This document shows positions 50,798 through 60,690 of a stretch of 64,000 nucleotides of DNA, in pieces. The position numbers and the translations under genes were made by a program. The stretch comes from Rhodococcus spelaei (lineage in GTDB: Bacteria; Actinomycetota; Actinomycetes; Mycobacteriales; Mycobacteriaceae). Location of the stretch: contig NZ_VIGH01000012.1 in assembly GCF_006704125.1 (NCBI RefSeq), positions 1-64,000 on the forward strand, in the 5' to 3' direction. The notes under the pieces were generated by a model. That model was not told the origin of the DNA. It made no database searches and was given only the letters and a program-made list of their open reading frames with translations. The first letter of the stretch is position 1; each line of letters opens with the position of its first letter.

Positions 50798-52027
50798 GTG
50801 CATCGTCGTACAGCGAGAGGCGCGTTGGTCATCGGCGTTGCCGCGGTCCTGGCGGTCGCGGGATGTAGCAGCAAGTCGACCGACAGTGGATCGTCCGGAA
50901 ACAGCACGTCCGGTTCCTCCTCCTCGGGACTGAGCATTCAGCCGACCGTCCTGCTCGACGCGGAGGGAAACGAGGTGCCCGGCGGTGACGTGACGGACGC
51001 CGCCAACCCGGCCGGCACGGGCAACGCCACCTGCTCCGGCGTCTCGCTCGCCATGGCGGGCGCGCTGACCGGTGCGAATTCCGCACTGGGGCAGAACATC
51101 CTGTACGGAGCGAAGCTCGCCATCGACAAGCACAACAAGGCCAATCCGAACTGTCAGGTCACCATCAAGACGTTCGACACCGAGGGTGACCCGCAGAAGG
51201 CGACCCAGGTCGCGCCGAACATTGTCAGCGACCAGTCCGTGATCGGTCTGCTCGGGCCGGCATTCTCCGGCGAGACGAAGGCCACCGGATCGATCTTCAA
51301 CCAGGCCGGCCTGCCCTTCCTCACCGCCTCGGCCACCAATCCGACTCTCACAGAAAACGGCTGGACCACCTTCTTCCGGGGTCTCGGTAACGACAACAGT
51401 CAGGGTTCGGTCGTCGCGAAATACCTCACCGGCAGCCTCGGCGCCAAGAAGGTCTGCGTCGTCGAGGACGACTCCGACTACGGTGTCGGACTCGCCAAGG
51501 TCGTCACCGCCGGGCTCGGCGCCGCCGCGGACCCGGCATGCTCGGCCAGCGTCAAGGCCGGTCAGAAGGACTTCGCCGCAACGGTTTCGCAGATCAAGGG
51601 CGAATCGCCCGACGCGATCTGGTACTCGGGCTACTACGCGGAGGCTGCGCCGTTCGTGACCCAGCTGCGCGAGGGCGGCGTCACCGCGACCTTCAGTTCC
51701 GGCGACGGCACCAACGACCCGGAGTTCGTCAAGCAGGCCGGTGCGGCGGCCAAGGACGCCGTTCTCACCTGCCCCTGCATTCCGGCGCCGCCCGCGCTGG
51801 CGAAGGAGTACGAGGCACTCAACGGCCAGGCTCCCGGCGTCTACTCCGTCGAGGGCTACGACCTGACCACGATCATGCTCGCCGCGATCGACTCGGGGAT
51901 CAAGGACCGAGCCGGGCTGCTCTCCTTCGTCAAGGGCTACAGCGGCCAGGGCGTCGGCAAGAAGTACCAGTGGAACGACAAGGGTGAGCTGTCCAACGCG
52001 CTCATCCAGATCTACAAGGTCAACTGA
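50798..52027 (+). CDS. livK: branched-chain amino-acid ABC transporter, lipoprotein binding protein
   Basis: A 409-aa periplasmic-type binding protein anchored as a lipoprotein: LVIGVAAVLAVAGCSS is a lipobox with the modified Cys. The mature part has a Ser-rich linker and the LivK fold, e.g. SLAMAGALTGANSALGQNILYGAKLAIDKHN, IGLLGPAFSGETKA and VCVVEDDSDYGVGLA. GTG 50798 has GGAGG at 50787-50791; the longer frame from 50699 is rejected. It feeds the LivHM channel. Lgt encoded at 23749 should process it. Leu/Ile/Val is the usual ligand, but other small amides are possible. Confidence 0.92.
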   Translation: MHRRTARGALVIGVAAVLAVAGCSSKSTDSGSSGNSTSGSSSSGLSIQPTVLLDAEGNEVPGGDVTDAANPAGTGNATCSGVSLAMAGALTGANSALGQNILYGAKLAIDKHNKANPNCQVTIKTFDTEGDPQKATQVAPNIVSDQSVIGLLGPAFSGETKATGSIFNQAGLPFLTASATNPTLTENGWTTFFRGLGNDNSQGSVVAKYLTGSLGAKKVCVVEDDSDYGVGLAKVVTAGLGAAADPACSASVKAGQKDFAATVSQIKGESPDAIWYSGYYAEAAPFVTQLREGGVTATFSSGDGTNDPEFVKQAGAAAKDAVLTCPCIPAPPALAKEYEALNGQAPGVYSVEGYDLTTIMLAAIDSGIKDRAGLLSFVKGYSGQGVGKKYQWNDKGELSNALIQIYKVN

Positions 52028-52139
52028 CCCGAGACGGTGGCCGGGCGCCCGCCTGCGCACACCACGCGCAGGCGGGGCCCGGCCGCACCGCTCGAGCGGT
52101 ACGTCGACCACATCCGAAGACACCCGGAGAACTACTTCG

Positions 52140-53177
52140 ATGATCGCGACCGCACTCGCCGACTCGGCGAACCTCTACGCAGGCAACATCAGCTTCAACA
52201 TCGACGGACTGACCAAGAGCTTCTGGCAGTTGACGATCGACGGTCTGAGCTACGGCGCCATCTACGCCCTCGTCGCCATCGGCTACACCCTGGTCTACGG
52301 TGTGCTCCGTCTGATCAACTTCGCCCACTCCGAGATCTTCATGCTCGGCATGTTCGGACAGTACGTCGCACTGGAACTGCTGGGCTTCACCCCCAGCGGC
52401 AACGCGTACAACGAGGGCGTCGTCATGACCGTCGTGTTCCTCGGTCTGGCCATGCTGTTCGGCATGGCCGTCTCGGGGACCGCGGCCGTCGGCCTGGAAC
52501 GAGTGGCGTACCGGCCGCTGCGCCGTCGCGGCGCCAAACCGCTCGTCTTCCTCATCACCGCGATCGGAATGTCGTTCGTACTACAGGAATTCGTGCACTA
52601 CGTGCTGCCGAAGATCTGGCCGGGACTCGGCGGCACCAACGCACAGCAGCCGATCAAGCTCGTCCAGCCGGTCGAGGTGTTCTCCGTCGCAGGCGCCTCG
52701 GTGAGCAACGTGACCATCGTGATCATCGTCGCGGCGCTGCTGCTGACCCTGCTCACCGACATCGTCATCAACCGCACCAAGTTCGGCCGCGGAATCCGTG
52801 CCGTTGCACAGGATCCCGACACCGCGACGCTGATGGGGATCTCCCGCGAGCGGGTGATCATGCTGACGTTCCTGCTGGGCGGCATCCTCGCCGGCGCCGC
52901 GGCCATGCTCTACACCCTGAAGATCCCGTCCGGCATCATCTTCAACGGCGGATTCATCCTCGGCATCAAGGCGTTCTCGGCGGCGGTACTCGGCGGCATC
53001 GGCAACCTGCGCGGCGCGCTGCTCGGCGGCCTGCTGCTGGGGTTGATGGAGAACTACGGTCAGGTGGTGTTCGGCACCGAATGGCGCGACGTGGTCGCGT
53101 TCGTGCTGCTGGTCGCGGTGCTGATGTTCCGGCCCACCGGCATTCTCGGTGAGAGCCTCGGAAAGGTGCGGGTATGA
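52140..53177 (+). CDS. livH: branched-chain amino-acid ABC permease
   Basis: A 345-aa inner-membrane permease with about eight helices. LSYGAIYALVAIGYTLVYGVLRLINFAHSEIFMLGMFGQYVAL is the LivH signature and FGRGIRAVAQDPDTATLMGISRERVIMLTFLLGG is the ATPase-contact loop (EAA-like). ATG 52140 has GGAGA upstream. A gap of 112 nt separates it from livK. It overlaps livM by ATGA. Confidence 0.95.
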   Translation: MIATALADSANLYAGNISFNIDGLTKSFWQLTIDGLSYGAIYALVAIGYTLVYGVLRLINFAHSEIFMLGMFGQYVALELLGFTPSGNAYNEGVVMTVVFLGLAMLFGMAVSGTAAVGLERVAYRPLRRRGAKPLVFLITAIGMSFVLQEFVHYVLPKIWPGLGGTNAQQPIKLVQPVEVFSVAGASVSNVTIVIIVAALLLTLLTDIVINRTKFGRGIRAVAQDPDTATLMGISRERVIMLTFLLGGILAGAAAMLYTLKIPSGIIFNGGFILGIKAFSAAVLGGIGNLRGALLGGLLLGLMENYGQVVFGTEWRDVVAFVLLVAVLMFRPTGILGESLGKVRV

Positions 53178-54421
53178 GCATCGGCAATTCGACGGCACCG
53201 TCACCGAATTCGAGCACCCTGCCCGCCGCGCCGCCGCCCGACCGGCACGGTGTCGGCGACGCGATCCGTGGGTGGTGGAACGGGCTCGCCCGGCCGATGC
53301 AGTGGCTGGTCGGGGTCCCCCTGATCGCGCTGATCGCGATCCTGCCGGTGTGGCGGCCGCCGCTGCTGGACACCCCCGGCACCGACTTCGGCGGCGTCAT
53401 GGCGCAATTCGCCATGTACGCGCTGATCGCGATCGGACTCAACGTGGTCGTCGGCCAGGCCGGCCTGCTCGACCTCGGCTATGTCGGCTTCTACGCGGTC
53501 GGCGCGTACACGGTCGCGTTGCTCACCAGCCCGAACAGTCCGTGGAACAAGATGAGCGCCAGCGGATTCTTCTCCACCGACTGGGCCTGGCTCTCGTGTC
53601 TGCCGCTGGCCGTCGCGATCACCGCGTTCACGGGGCTGATACTCGGCACCCCGACGCTGCGCCTGCGCGGGGACTACCTGGCCATCGTGACCCTCGGCTT
53701 CGGTGAGATCGTGCGACTGCTCGCCGACAACCTCACCGACGTCACCAACGGCGGTCAGGGACTGTCCCAGATCGCGTACCCGCGCCTCGGAGTCTCCGAC
53801 GACAAGCCGTACGGCGTCTTCTCCGCGGGCAACACCGGCGGCAACGTCAACTCCGGCGTCTGGTGGTACTGGGTCGGCATGGCGATGGTGATCGTCGTGC
53901 TGCTGATCGTCGGCAACCTCGAACGCAGCCGGGTCGGCCGCGCCTGGGTGGCGATCCGCGAGGACGAGGACGCCGCCGAGATCATGGGCGTGCCGACGTT
54001 CAAGTTCAAACTGTGGGCCTTCACGATCGGCGCGTCCATCGGCGGACTCTCCGGCGCGCTTTACGCCGGCCAGGTCCAGTTCATCAATCCGACCGGGTTC
54101 AACGTCATCAACTCGATGCTCTTCCTGTGCGCCGTGGTGATCGGCGGGCAGGGCAACAAGCTCGGCGTCATCGTCGGGGCGTTCATCATCGTCTACCTCC
54201 CGAACCGTGCGATGTCGATCCAGGTCGGCGGCCAGTCCCTCGGCGACTACAAGTACCTCTTCTTCGGGCTGGCACTCGTGGTTCTGATGATCTTCCGGCC
54301 GCAGGGCCTGTTCCCGGCCCGGCAGAAGTTGCTCGCGTACGGCCGGCAGGTGTACCTGGCGGTGCGCCGGCCGGTGCCCGCAGGCGAGCCCGCCGCCGCG
54401 ACGGAAGGAGAGGCGTCATGA
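53174..54421 (+). CDS. livM: branched-chain amino-acid ABC permease
   Basis: A 415-aa permease, the partner of LivH. It has a 35-residue polar N-terminus, then about nine helices. The signature sequences are [63 protein letters not shown] and [33 protein letters not shown], the last being the ATPase-contact loop. A short polar tail follows. Overlaps livH and livG by ATGA. Confidence 0.95.
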   Translation: MSIGNSTAPSPNSSTLPAAPPPDRHGVGDAIRGWWNGLARPMQWLVGVPLIALIAILPVWRPPLLDTPGTDFGGVMAQFAMYALIAIGLNVVVGQAGLLDLGYVGFYAVGAYTVALLTSPNSPWNKMSASGFFSTDWAWLSCLPLAVAITAFTGLILGTPTLRLRGDYLAIVTLGFGEIVRLLADNLTDVTNGGQGLSQIAYPRLGVSDDKPYGVFSAGNTGGNVNSGVWWYWVGMAMVIVVLLIVGNLERSRVGRAWVAIREDEDAAEIMGVPTFKFKLWAFTIGASIGGLSGALYAGQVQFINPTGFNVINSMLFLCAVVIGGQGNKLGVIVGAFIIVYLPNRAMSIQVGGQSLGDYKYLFFGLALVVLMIFRPQGLFPARQKLLAYGRQVYLAVRRPVPAGEPAAATEGEAS

Positions 54422-55377
54422 CCGCGGGTCCGGGACCGGGCGACGCCCTGTTCGACAACGAGGACATGGCCGCGCCCGCACCCGAGACGGAGGCGCCGAG
54501 CGCGGGCATCGTCGACGTCGCGGCCGTCGACCCGGCACTGAGCGACCCGGACACGGTCGCCGAAGTCGTTGCCCCGCAACGCGAGATAGCGACCGGCGAG
54601 GGGCAGACGCTGCTCCGCACCGACGGGCTCAGCGTCCGGTTCGGCGGCCTCGTCGCACTCGACGACGTGACCTTCGAGATCAGACGAGGGGAGATCCTCG
54701 GTCTGATCGGGCCGAACGGCGCGGGCAAGACCACCTGTTTCAACGCCATCACCGGGGTCTACAAACCGTCCGGCGGCACCGTCACGTTCGACGGCAAACC
54801 GCTGGAGAAGACCAAGCGAAACGAGATCACCCGGCTCGGCATCGCCCGCACCTTCCAGAACATCCGGCTGTTCGGGGAGATGACGGCGCTCGAGAACGTG
54901 GTCGTCGGCACCGACGCGCGGCACCGAACCTCGGTGCCCGGCGCCATCTTCCGCACCGCTCGGCACCGGCGCGAGGAGCGGGACGCCGTCGAACGTGGCC
55001 TGGCGTTGCTCGAGTTCGTCGGGATCGCGCCCCGCGCAGTGGAGAAGGCCAAGAACCTCTCCTACGGCGACCAGCGCAGGCTCGAGATCGCCCGCGCACT
55101 CGCCACTGAACCGAAGCTGCTGTGCCTCGACGAGCCGGCCGCGGGCTTCAACCCGAGTGAGAAGTCCGCGCTGATGGACCTGATCCGCAAGATCCGCGAC
55201 GACGGCTTCACCGTGCTGCTCATCGAGCACGACATGCGTCTGGTGATGGGGGTGACCGACCGGATCGTGGTGCTCGAGTTCGGTCGCAAGATCGCCGACG
55301 ACCTACCCACCGCGATCCGGGAGAACCCGGCCGTGATCGCCGCCTACCTGGGGGTGCCCGACGATGCCGCCTCTTGA
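54418..55377 (+). CDS. livG: branched-chain amino-acid ABC ATPase
   Basis: A 319-aa ATPase. The ABC domain begins near residue 62 ([25 protein letters not shown]), with Walker [10 protein letters not shown] near 100, the Q-loop [16 protein letters not shown], signature [15 protein letters not shown] and Walker [13 protein letters not shown]. The N-terminal 60 residues are acidic and Ala/Pro-rich, absent from enterobacterial LivG (about 255 aa). ATG 54418 overlaps livM and fits the operon, so the extension is probably real. A second start near the domain is not obvious. Confidence 0.94.
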   Translation: MTAGPGPGDALFDNEDMAAPAPETEAPSAGIVDVAAVDPALSDPDTVAEVVAPQREIATGEGQTLLRTDGLSVRFGGLVALDDVTFEIRRGEILGLIGPNGAGKTTCFNAITGVYKPSGGTVTFDGKPLEKTKRNEITRLGIARTFQNIRLFGEMTALENVVVGTDARHRTSVPGAIFRTARHRREERDAVERGLALLEFVGIAPRAVEKAKNLSYGDQRRLEIARALATEPKLLCLDEPAAGFNPSEKSALMDLIRKIRDDGFTVLLIEHDMRLVMGVTDRIVVLEFGRKIADDLPTAIRENPAVIAAYLGVPDDAAS

Positions 55378-56137
55378 CCCGCCCGCGGTCGACCTGCAGG
55401 CACTGCCCGAGCGGGAGAGCCCGCTGCTCGAGGTCACCGACATGATCGTGGGCTACGGCCGCATCCGTGCGCTGCACGGGGTCTCGCTGCGCGTGGAACG
55501 CGGCGAACTGGTCACCCTGCTCGGCGCGAACGGCGCGGGCAAGTCGACGACCATGCGGGCCCTGTCAGGACTGCTGCCGCTCACGGCCGGCCGGATCGTC
55601 TTCGACGGGCGCGACATCACCCGGATGAAGGCGCACGAACGGGTCAAGCTCGGTGTGGTGCAGGCGCCGGAGGGGCGCGGGGTGTTCCCCGGTATGACGG
55701 TCCAGGAGAACCTCGACATGGGCTGCTACGCCCGCAAATTCGAGAGCAAGCAGGCCTACACCGAGCGGCTCGACTGGGTCTTCGACCTGTTCCCGCGACT
55801 GGCCGAGCGGCGCACCCAGGTCGGCGGCACCATGTCCGGCGGCGAGCAGCAGATGCTCGCGATCGGGCGCGCCCTGATGGCCCGGCCGCGACTGCTCATG
55901 CTCGACGAGCCGTCGATGGGATTGGCGCCCATGGTTATTCAGCAGATCTTCCGGATCATCTCGGAGATCAACGCCCAGGGCACGACCATCCTGCTGGTCG
56001 AACAGAACGCACAGCAGGCGCTCAGTCGCACCGATCGTGCCTACATCCTCGAGACCGGCGAGGTGACCAAGACCGGGACCGGGGCGGCGTTGCTGGCCGA
56101 TCCGGCGGTCAAGCACGCGTACCTGGGGGTGGGGTGA
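55364..56137 (+). CDS. livF: branched-chain amino-acid ABC ATPase
   Basis: A 257-aa ATPase that pairs with LivG. Walker A GANGAGKST, signature MSGGEQQMLAIGRALM, Walker B LLMLDEPSMGLAP, and the switch His is replaced in context LLVEQNAQQAL as usual for LivF. It overlaps livG by 14 nt. It is the last gene of the operon; a 40-nt gap with the polA promoter follows. Confidence 0.96.
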   Translation: MPPLDPPAVDLQALPERESPLLEVTDMIVGYGRIRALHGVSLRVERGELVTLLGANGAGKSTTMRALSGLLPLTAGRIVFDGRDITRMKAHERVKLGVVQAPEGRGVFPGMTVQENLDMGCYARKFESKQAYTERLDWVFDLFPRLAERRTQVGGTMSGGEQQMLAIGRALMARPRLLMLDEPSMGLAPMVIQQIFRIISEINAQGTTILLVEQNAQQALSRTDRAYILETGEVTKTGTGAALLADPAVKHAYLGVG

Positions 56138-56164
56138 TGTTGTCATTGTGTCGGTGTCGCTCCC

Positions 56165-56170
56165 TAGACT
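56165..56170 (+). promoter_or_regulatory. leaderless -10 box of polA
   Basis: TAGACT, 7 nt, then GTG at 56178. Confidence 0.5.
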
Positions 56171-56177
56171 CACTGCG

Positions 56178-58913
56178 GTGAGCCCAGCAACCGATCAGCG
56201 CCCCGCATCCCGCACCGCCGCCGACGCCTCCACCGAGAAGCCGACGCTGCTGCTGCTCGACGGGCACTCGCTGGCCTATCGCGCGTTCTTCGCGCTGCCC
56301 GCCGAGAACTTCAAGACGCACAGCGGTCAGACCACGAACGCTGTGTACGGGTTCACCTCGATGCTGATCAACCTGCTGCGCGACGAGCAGCCCACGCACG
56401 TGGCGGCCGCCTTCGACGTCTCCCGGCAGACCTTCCGTGCGGAGGCGTTCCCCGAGTACAAGGCGAACCGCGCGAAGACCCCGGACGAGTTCAAGGGGCA
56501 GGTCGAGATCACCAAGGAGGTGCTCGGCGCGATGGGCATCCCGGTGATGGCCGAGGCCGGGTTCGAGGCCGACGACATCATCGCCACGCTCACCACCCAG
56601 GCCGGCGAGCTCGGCTACCGGGTCCTGGTGTGCACGGGCGACCGGGACTCGTTGCAGCTGGTCACCCCCGACGTCACCGTGCTGTACCCGAAGAAGGGCG
56701 TCTCCGACCTGACCCGGTTCACCCCGGAGGCGGTCGAGGAGAAGTACGGTCTCACCCCGCGCCAGTACCCGGACTACGCGGCGCTGCGCGGTGACCCGAG
56801 CGACAACCTGCCCGGCATCCCCGGGGTGGGGGAGAAGACCGCCGCCAAGTGGATCCGCGAGTACGGCTCGCTGAACGATCTCGTGGACCACGTCGACGAG
56901 GTCCGCGGCAAGGTCGGCGACTCGCTGCGGGCGAACCTGTCGTCGGTGGTGCTCAACCGCCAGCTCACCGAGATGGTGCGGGACGTGCCGCTGCCCTACA
57001 CCCCCGACCAGCTGGCGCTCGCGCCGTGGGACCGCGACAAGATCCACAGCCTCTTCGACGACCTCGAGTTCCGGGTCCTGCGCGACCGGCTGTTCGACAC
57101 CCTCGCCTCGGCCGAGCCGGAGGCAGAGGAGGGCTTCGAGGTGCGCGGTGGGGCGCTCGAGCCCGGCGCGGTGGCGTCCTGGCTCGCCGACCACGCCCGC
57201 GACGGCCGCCGCAGCGGACTGTCGGTGGTCGGCGTGGGCACCCCGTACGGCGGGGACGTGACCGCGATCGCGATCGCCGCGGCCGACGGCGAGGGCGGCT
57301 ACGTCATCACGTCGACCGTGACGCCGGAGGACGAGAAGGCGCTCGGCGAGTGGCTCGCCGACGAGGCGGCGCCCAAGGCGTTGCACGAGGCGAAGGCCGC
57401 AGTGCACGCCCTCCGTGGGCGCGGCTGGACGCTCGGCGGGTTGACCAGCGACACCGCGCTCGCGGCCTACCTGGTGCGGCCCGGACAGCGCAGCTTCAAC
57501 CTCGACGACCTGTCGCTGCGCTACCTCAAGCGGGAACTGCGCGTGGAGGACACCGGCGAGGCGCAGCTCTCGCTACTCGACGAGGAGGACCAGGCCGACG
57601 CGGCCGCCGCCGAGGGCGAGATCCTGCGCGCCCGCGCCGTGCTCGACCTCGCGGCGGCGCTCGACACCGAACTCGCGGCCATCGAATCGGAGCGACTGCT
57701 CACCGAGATGGAGTTGCCGCTGCTCGCGGTGCTCGCCGACGTCGAGGCCACCGGCATCGCCGTGGACACCGCGCACCTGCACGACCTGCAGTCCCGGTTC
57801 GCCGAGCAGATCGGTGACGCCGCCGACGCGGCGTACGAGGTGATCGGCAAGCAGATCAACCTGGGCTCGCCCAAGCAGTTGCAGGTGGTGCTCTTCGACG
57901 ACCTCGGCATGCCGAAGACGAAGAAGACCAAGACCGGGTACACCACCGACGCGGCCGCGCTCGAGTCGCTGTTCGAGAAGACGCAGCATCCCTTCCTCGA
58001 GCATTTGCTCGCGCACCGTGACGCCACCCGACTCAAGGTCACCGTGGACGGACTGCTCAAGTCCGTGGCCGACGACGGCCGGATCCACACCACCTTCAAC
58101 CAGACGGTCGCGGCCACCGGCCGGCTGTCCTCGACCGAGCCGAACCTGCAGAACATTCCGGTGCGCACCGACGCGGGCCGGGAGATTCGCGACGGCTTCG
58201 TCGTCGGCGCGGGCTTCGACTTCCTGATGACGGCCGACTACAGCCAGATCGAGATGCGGATCATGGCGCACCTGTCCCGGGACGAGGGCCTGATCGAGGC
58301 CTTCAACACCGGCGAGGACCTGCACAGCTTCGTCGGCTCCCGCGCGTTCGGGGTGCCGATCGAGGAGGTCACGGCGGAACTGCGGCGCCGGGTCAAGGCG
58401 ATGTCGTACGGACTGGCATACGGGCTCAGCGCATTTGGTCTCGCCGCTCAGCTGAAGATCTCCACAGAGGAGGCGAAGGGGCAGATGGACGCCTACTTCG
58501 CCCGCTTCGGCGGCGTCCGCGACTACCTGCGCGAGGTGGTCGAGCAGGCCCGCAAGGACGGCTACACCTCGACGCTGTTCGGCCGGCGGCGTTACCTGCC
58601 CGACCTGAACTCCGACAACCGCCAGCGCCGCGAGGTGGCCGAGCGGGCCGCCCTCAACGCGCCGATCCAGGGCACGGCCGCGGACATCATCAAGGTCGCG
58701 ATGATCGACGTGCAGAACGCGTTGGCCGGGTCGGGCCTGCGCTCGCGGATGCTGCTGCAGGTCCACGACGAACTGGTGCTCGAGGTGGTCGCCGAGGAGC
58801 GTGACGCGGTGGAGGCGCTGGTCCGGGAGAAGATGGCTGGCGCCATCGAGTTGTCGGTCCCGCTGGACGTGTCGGTGGGCACCGGACGAAGCTGGGACAG
58901 TGCAGCTCACTGA
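56178..58913 (+). CDS. polA: DNA polymerase I
   Basis: A 911-aa repair and Okazaki-fragment polymerase. The N-terminal 5'-3' exonuclease domain begins at LLLLDGHSLAYRAFFALP; the middle 3'-5' exonuclease-like domain lacks the D-x-E metal residues, so proofreading is probably absent as in other actinobacterial PolA. The polymerase part has motif A DYSQIEMRIMAHL, motif B RRRVKAMSYGLAYGLSAFGLA and motif C LQVHDELVLEVV. GTG 56178 is chosen over the open frame from 56148 because of its leaderless -10 box and conserved start. Confidence 0.97.
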   Translation: MSPATDQRPASRTAADASTEKPTLLLLDGHSLAYRAFFALPAENFKTHSGQTTNAVYGFTSMLINLLRDEQPTHVAAAFDVSRQTFRAEAFPEYKANRAKTPDEFKGQVEITKEVLGAMGIPVMAEAGFEADDIIATLTTQAGELGYRVLVCTGDRDSLQLVTPDVTVLYPKKGVSDLTRFTPEAVEEKYGLTPRQYPDYAALRGDPSDNLPGIPGVGEKTAAKWIREYGSLNDLVDHVDEVRGKVGDSLRANLSSVVLNRQLTEMVRDVPLPYTPDQLALAPWDRDKIHSLFDDLEFRVLRDRLFDTLASAEPEAEEGFEVRGGALEPGAVASWLADHARDGRRSGLSVVGVGTPYGGDVTAIAIAAADGEGGYVITSTVTPEDEKALGEWLADEAAPKALHEAKAAVHALRGRGWTLGGLTSDTALAAYLVRPGQRSFNLDDLSLRYLKRELRVEDTGEAQLSLLDEEDQADAAAAEGEILRARAVLDLAAALDTELAAIESERLLTEMELPLLAVLADVEATGIAVDTAHLHDLQSRFAEQIGDAADAAYEVIGKQINLGSPKQLQVVLFDDLGMPKTKKTKTGYTTDAAALESLFEKTQHPFLEHLLAHRDATRLKVTVDGLLKSVADDGRIHTTFNQTVAATGRLSSTEPNLQNIPVRTDAGREIRDGFVVGAGFDFLMTADYSQIEMRIMAHLSRDEGLIEAFNTGEDLHSFVGSRAFGVPIEEVTAELRRRVKAMSYGLAYGLSAFGLAAQLKISTEEAKGQMDAYFARFGGVRDYLREVVEQARKDGYTSTLFGRRRYLPDLNSDNRQRREVAERAALNAPIQGTAADIIKVAMIDVQNALAGSGLRSRMLLQVHDELVLEVVAEERDAVEALVREKMAGAIELSVPLDVSVGTGRSWDSAAH

Positions 58914-58937
58914 CGGCACTGTGGAAGCATCGCTGGC

Positions 58938-59711
58938 ATGAGTGTTCTGGTGTGTTTCCACGCGCATCCCGACGACGAGGTGTTCACCACCGGCGGGGTG
59001 ATGCGGCAGGCGTCCGATGCCGGCCACCGCGTCGTGGTGGTCACCGCGACGGACGGCGCGCTGGGCGAGGTTCCGGAGGGGCTGCTCGATCCCGGCGAGT
59101 CGTTGGCGCAGCGGCGTCGGCGCGAGCTCGAGGAGTCGACGAGTGCGCTCGGTGCGCATCGAGTGGTCATGTTGCACTACCCGGACTCCGGTATGGCCGG
59201 GACGCCGGACAACGACAATCCCGACGCGTTCTGCAACGTGGACGTGGACCTCGCGGCCAAGCGGCTCGCCGAGATCCTCGCCGAGGAGTCCGCGGACGTG
59301 GTGACAATCTACGACTCCAACGGCGGCTACGGGCACCCGGATCACGTGCAGGTGCACCGGGTCGGCGTGCGGGCGGCGGAGCTCGCCGGCGTGCCGCACG
59401 TGTACGAGGCGGCCGTGAACCGCGACCACATGAAGCGGCTGATCGCGGCGAACCCGGCGTGGACCGATGAGGCGCAGCCGCCGGACGTCGACACCCTCGG
59501 CCTGCCCGAGTCGGAGATCACCACCGCGGTGGACGTGAGCGGTCAGATCGCGGCCAAGCGGGCCGCGATGCGCGCGCACGCCACGCAGGTCGGCGACTTC
59601 GGGCCGTTCCTGGAGATGCCCGAGGAGATGCTGGCGGCCGCCTTCGGGCTGGAGTGGTTCCGTCGGCGCGGCGCGGCCCCCGCATCACTGGAGACCGCGC
59701 TGCCGCTCTAG
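58938..59711 (+). CDS. PIG-L-family zinc deacetylase/amidase
   Basis: A 257-aa protein of the LmbE/PIG-L group that includes MshB and the mycothiol conjugate amidase Mca. The zinc motifs are FHAHPDDEVFTTGG near the start and GYGHPDHVQVH in the middle. It lies 24 nt after polA. Mycothiol-producing actinobacteria carry several such proteins; this one is shorter than MshB and Mca (about 290 aa), so another small-molecule de-N-acetylase is also possible. ATG 58938. Confidence 0.85.
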   Translation: MSVLVCFHAHPDDEVFTTGGVMRQASDAGHRVVVVTATDGALGEVPEGLLDPGESLAQRRRRELEESTSALGAHRVVMLHYPDSGMAGTPDNDNPDAFCNVDVDLAAKRLAEILAEESADVVTIYDSNGGYGHPDHVQVHRVGVRAAELAGVPHVYEAAVNRDHMKRLIAANPAWTDEAQPPDVDTLGLPESEITTAVDVSGQIAAKRAAMRAHATQVGDFGPFLEMPEEMLAAAFGLEWFRRRGAAPASLETALPL

Positions 59712-59732
59712 CGTTCGAACAGAGGCGCCCCG

Positions 59733-60098
59733 TCAGGCTTCCTGCTGCGCCGCGACCTGCTCGCGGACCTTGTCCATGTCCAGGGCCTTGACCTGGGTGA
59801 CGAGGTCCTCGAGCGCGGCCGGGGGGAGTGCCCCGGGCTGCGAGAACACGAGGATGCCCTCGCGGAACGCCATGATGGTCGGGATCGAGCGGATGTTCGC
59901 GGCGGCCGCGAGCCCCTGCTCCGCCTCGGTGTCGACCTTGGCGTGCACCACGTCGGTGTGCTGTTCGGAGGACGCCTCGAAGGTGGGTGCGAAGGCGCGG
60001 CACGGTCCGCACCACGACGCCCAGAAGTCGACGAGCACCACGTCGTTGCCGCCGACGATGTCGTCGAAGTTCTGCTGGGTCAGGGTCTGGGTAGCCAT
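59733..60098 (-). CDS. thioredoxin
   Basis: A 121-aa thiol-disulfide oxidoreductase with the active site WASWCGPCR (Cys30 and Cys33) and the cis-Pro motif SIPTIMAFREG. The length is slightly above the classical 105-110 aa because of a C-terminal helix (DMDKVREQVAAQQEA). ATG 60098 has GAGAGGA upstream; the longer frame to 60146 is rejected. It is probably a secondary thioredoxin, since the main trxA-trxB pair usually sits near the origin. Confidence 0.92.
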   Translation of the reverse strand: MATQTLTQQNFDDIVGGNDVVLVDFWASWCGPCRAFAPTFEASSEQHTDVVHAKVDTEAEQGLAAAANIRSIPTIMAFREGILVFSQPGALPPAALEDLVTQVKALDMDKVREQVAAQQEA

Positions 60099-60159
60099 GC
60101 GAATCCTCTCGTTGGGCCTTGTGCTGCGATTCAACAGCGCGACCACGGGAAATCTTCCC

Positions 60160-60672
60160 TCACGCGATCAGCCACTCCCGCTTCGCGTCGCTGTCCCAGC
60201 GCCGGATCCCGCTGGCGGCCCCCGAGCGTTCCCGCGGGTTCAGCAGGTTTATCGCGGGACCGACCTCGTCGGGGAACACCCGCCTGGCCAGCGTGATGTG
60301 CGGCGTCCAGTCCCCGGGATGAATGTGTGCGGGGATGCCCGGACTGGTGTGCAGCAGTCGAAAGACGGTCCGCTGCAACGAGAGCAGACCCGACGTGGGA
60401 ATGACCAGGTACGCCAGCGTCTTCCGGTGCCCACCGAAGACAACCAGCCCGCCCAGTGACAGGTGGAGCTTCGGGGCGAGCAGTTCCTGCTGAAGCAGTA
60501 GTTCGGTTTCCGGCTCGATGTGCTGGGCGACCGCGAGCGTGACGTGCGGCCGGTTCGTCGACTTGCGCACGATGTCCTGGCTCGGCAGCTTGGCGTCGGA
60601 CAGTCGCCGCCACTCCCGGCGTACCGCGGCGTCGAGGTCGGAGTCGAGCAGCAGTTCCACGGACTGGACCAT
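60160..60672 (-). CDS. 2H phosphoesterase (2'-5' RNA ligase family)
   Basis: A 170-aa two-histidine phosphoesterase. The paired motifs are HVTLAVA (His43) and HITLAR (His125), and their spacing of about 80 residues fits ThpR/LigT-like enzymes, which hydrolyse or join 2'-5' or 2',3'-cyclic phosphodiester bonds in RNA or nucleotides. ATG 60672. Its start is 18 nt from the divergent dehydrogenase start, so the two promoters must overlap. Confidence 0.8.
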   Translation of the reverse strand: MVQSVELLLDSDLDAAVRREWRRLSDAKLPSQDIVRKSTNRPHVTLAVAQHIEPETELLLQQELLAPKLHLSLGGLVVFGGHRKTLAYLVIPTSGLLSLQRTVFRLLHTSPGIPAHIHPGDWTPHITLARRVFPDEVGPAINLLNPRERSGAASGIRRWDSDAKREWLIA

Positions 60673-60690
60673 CTGAGCAATGATGGTCGG

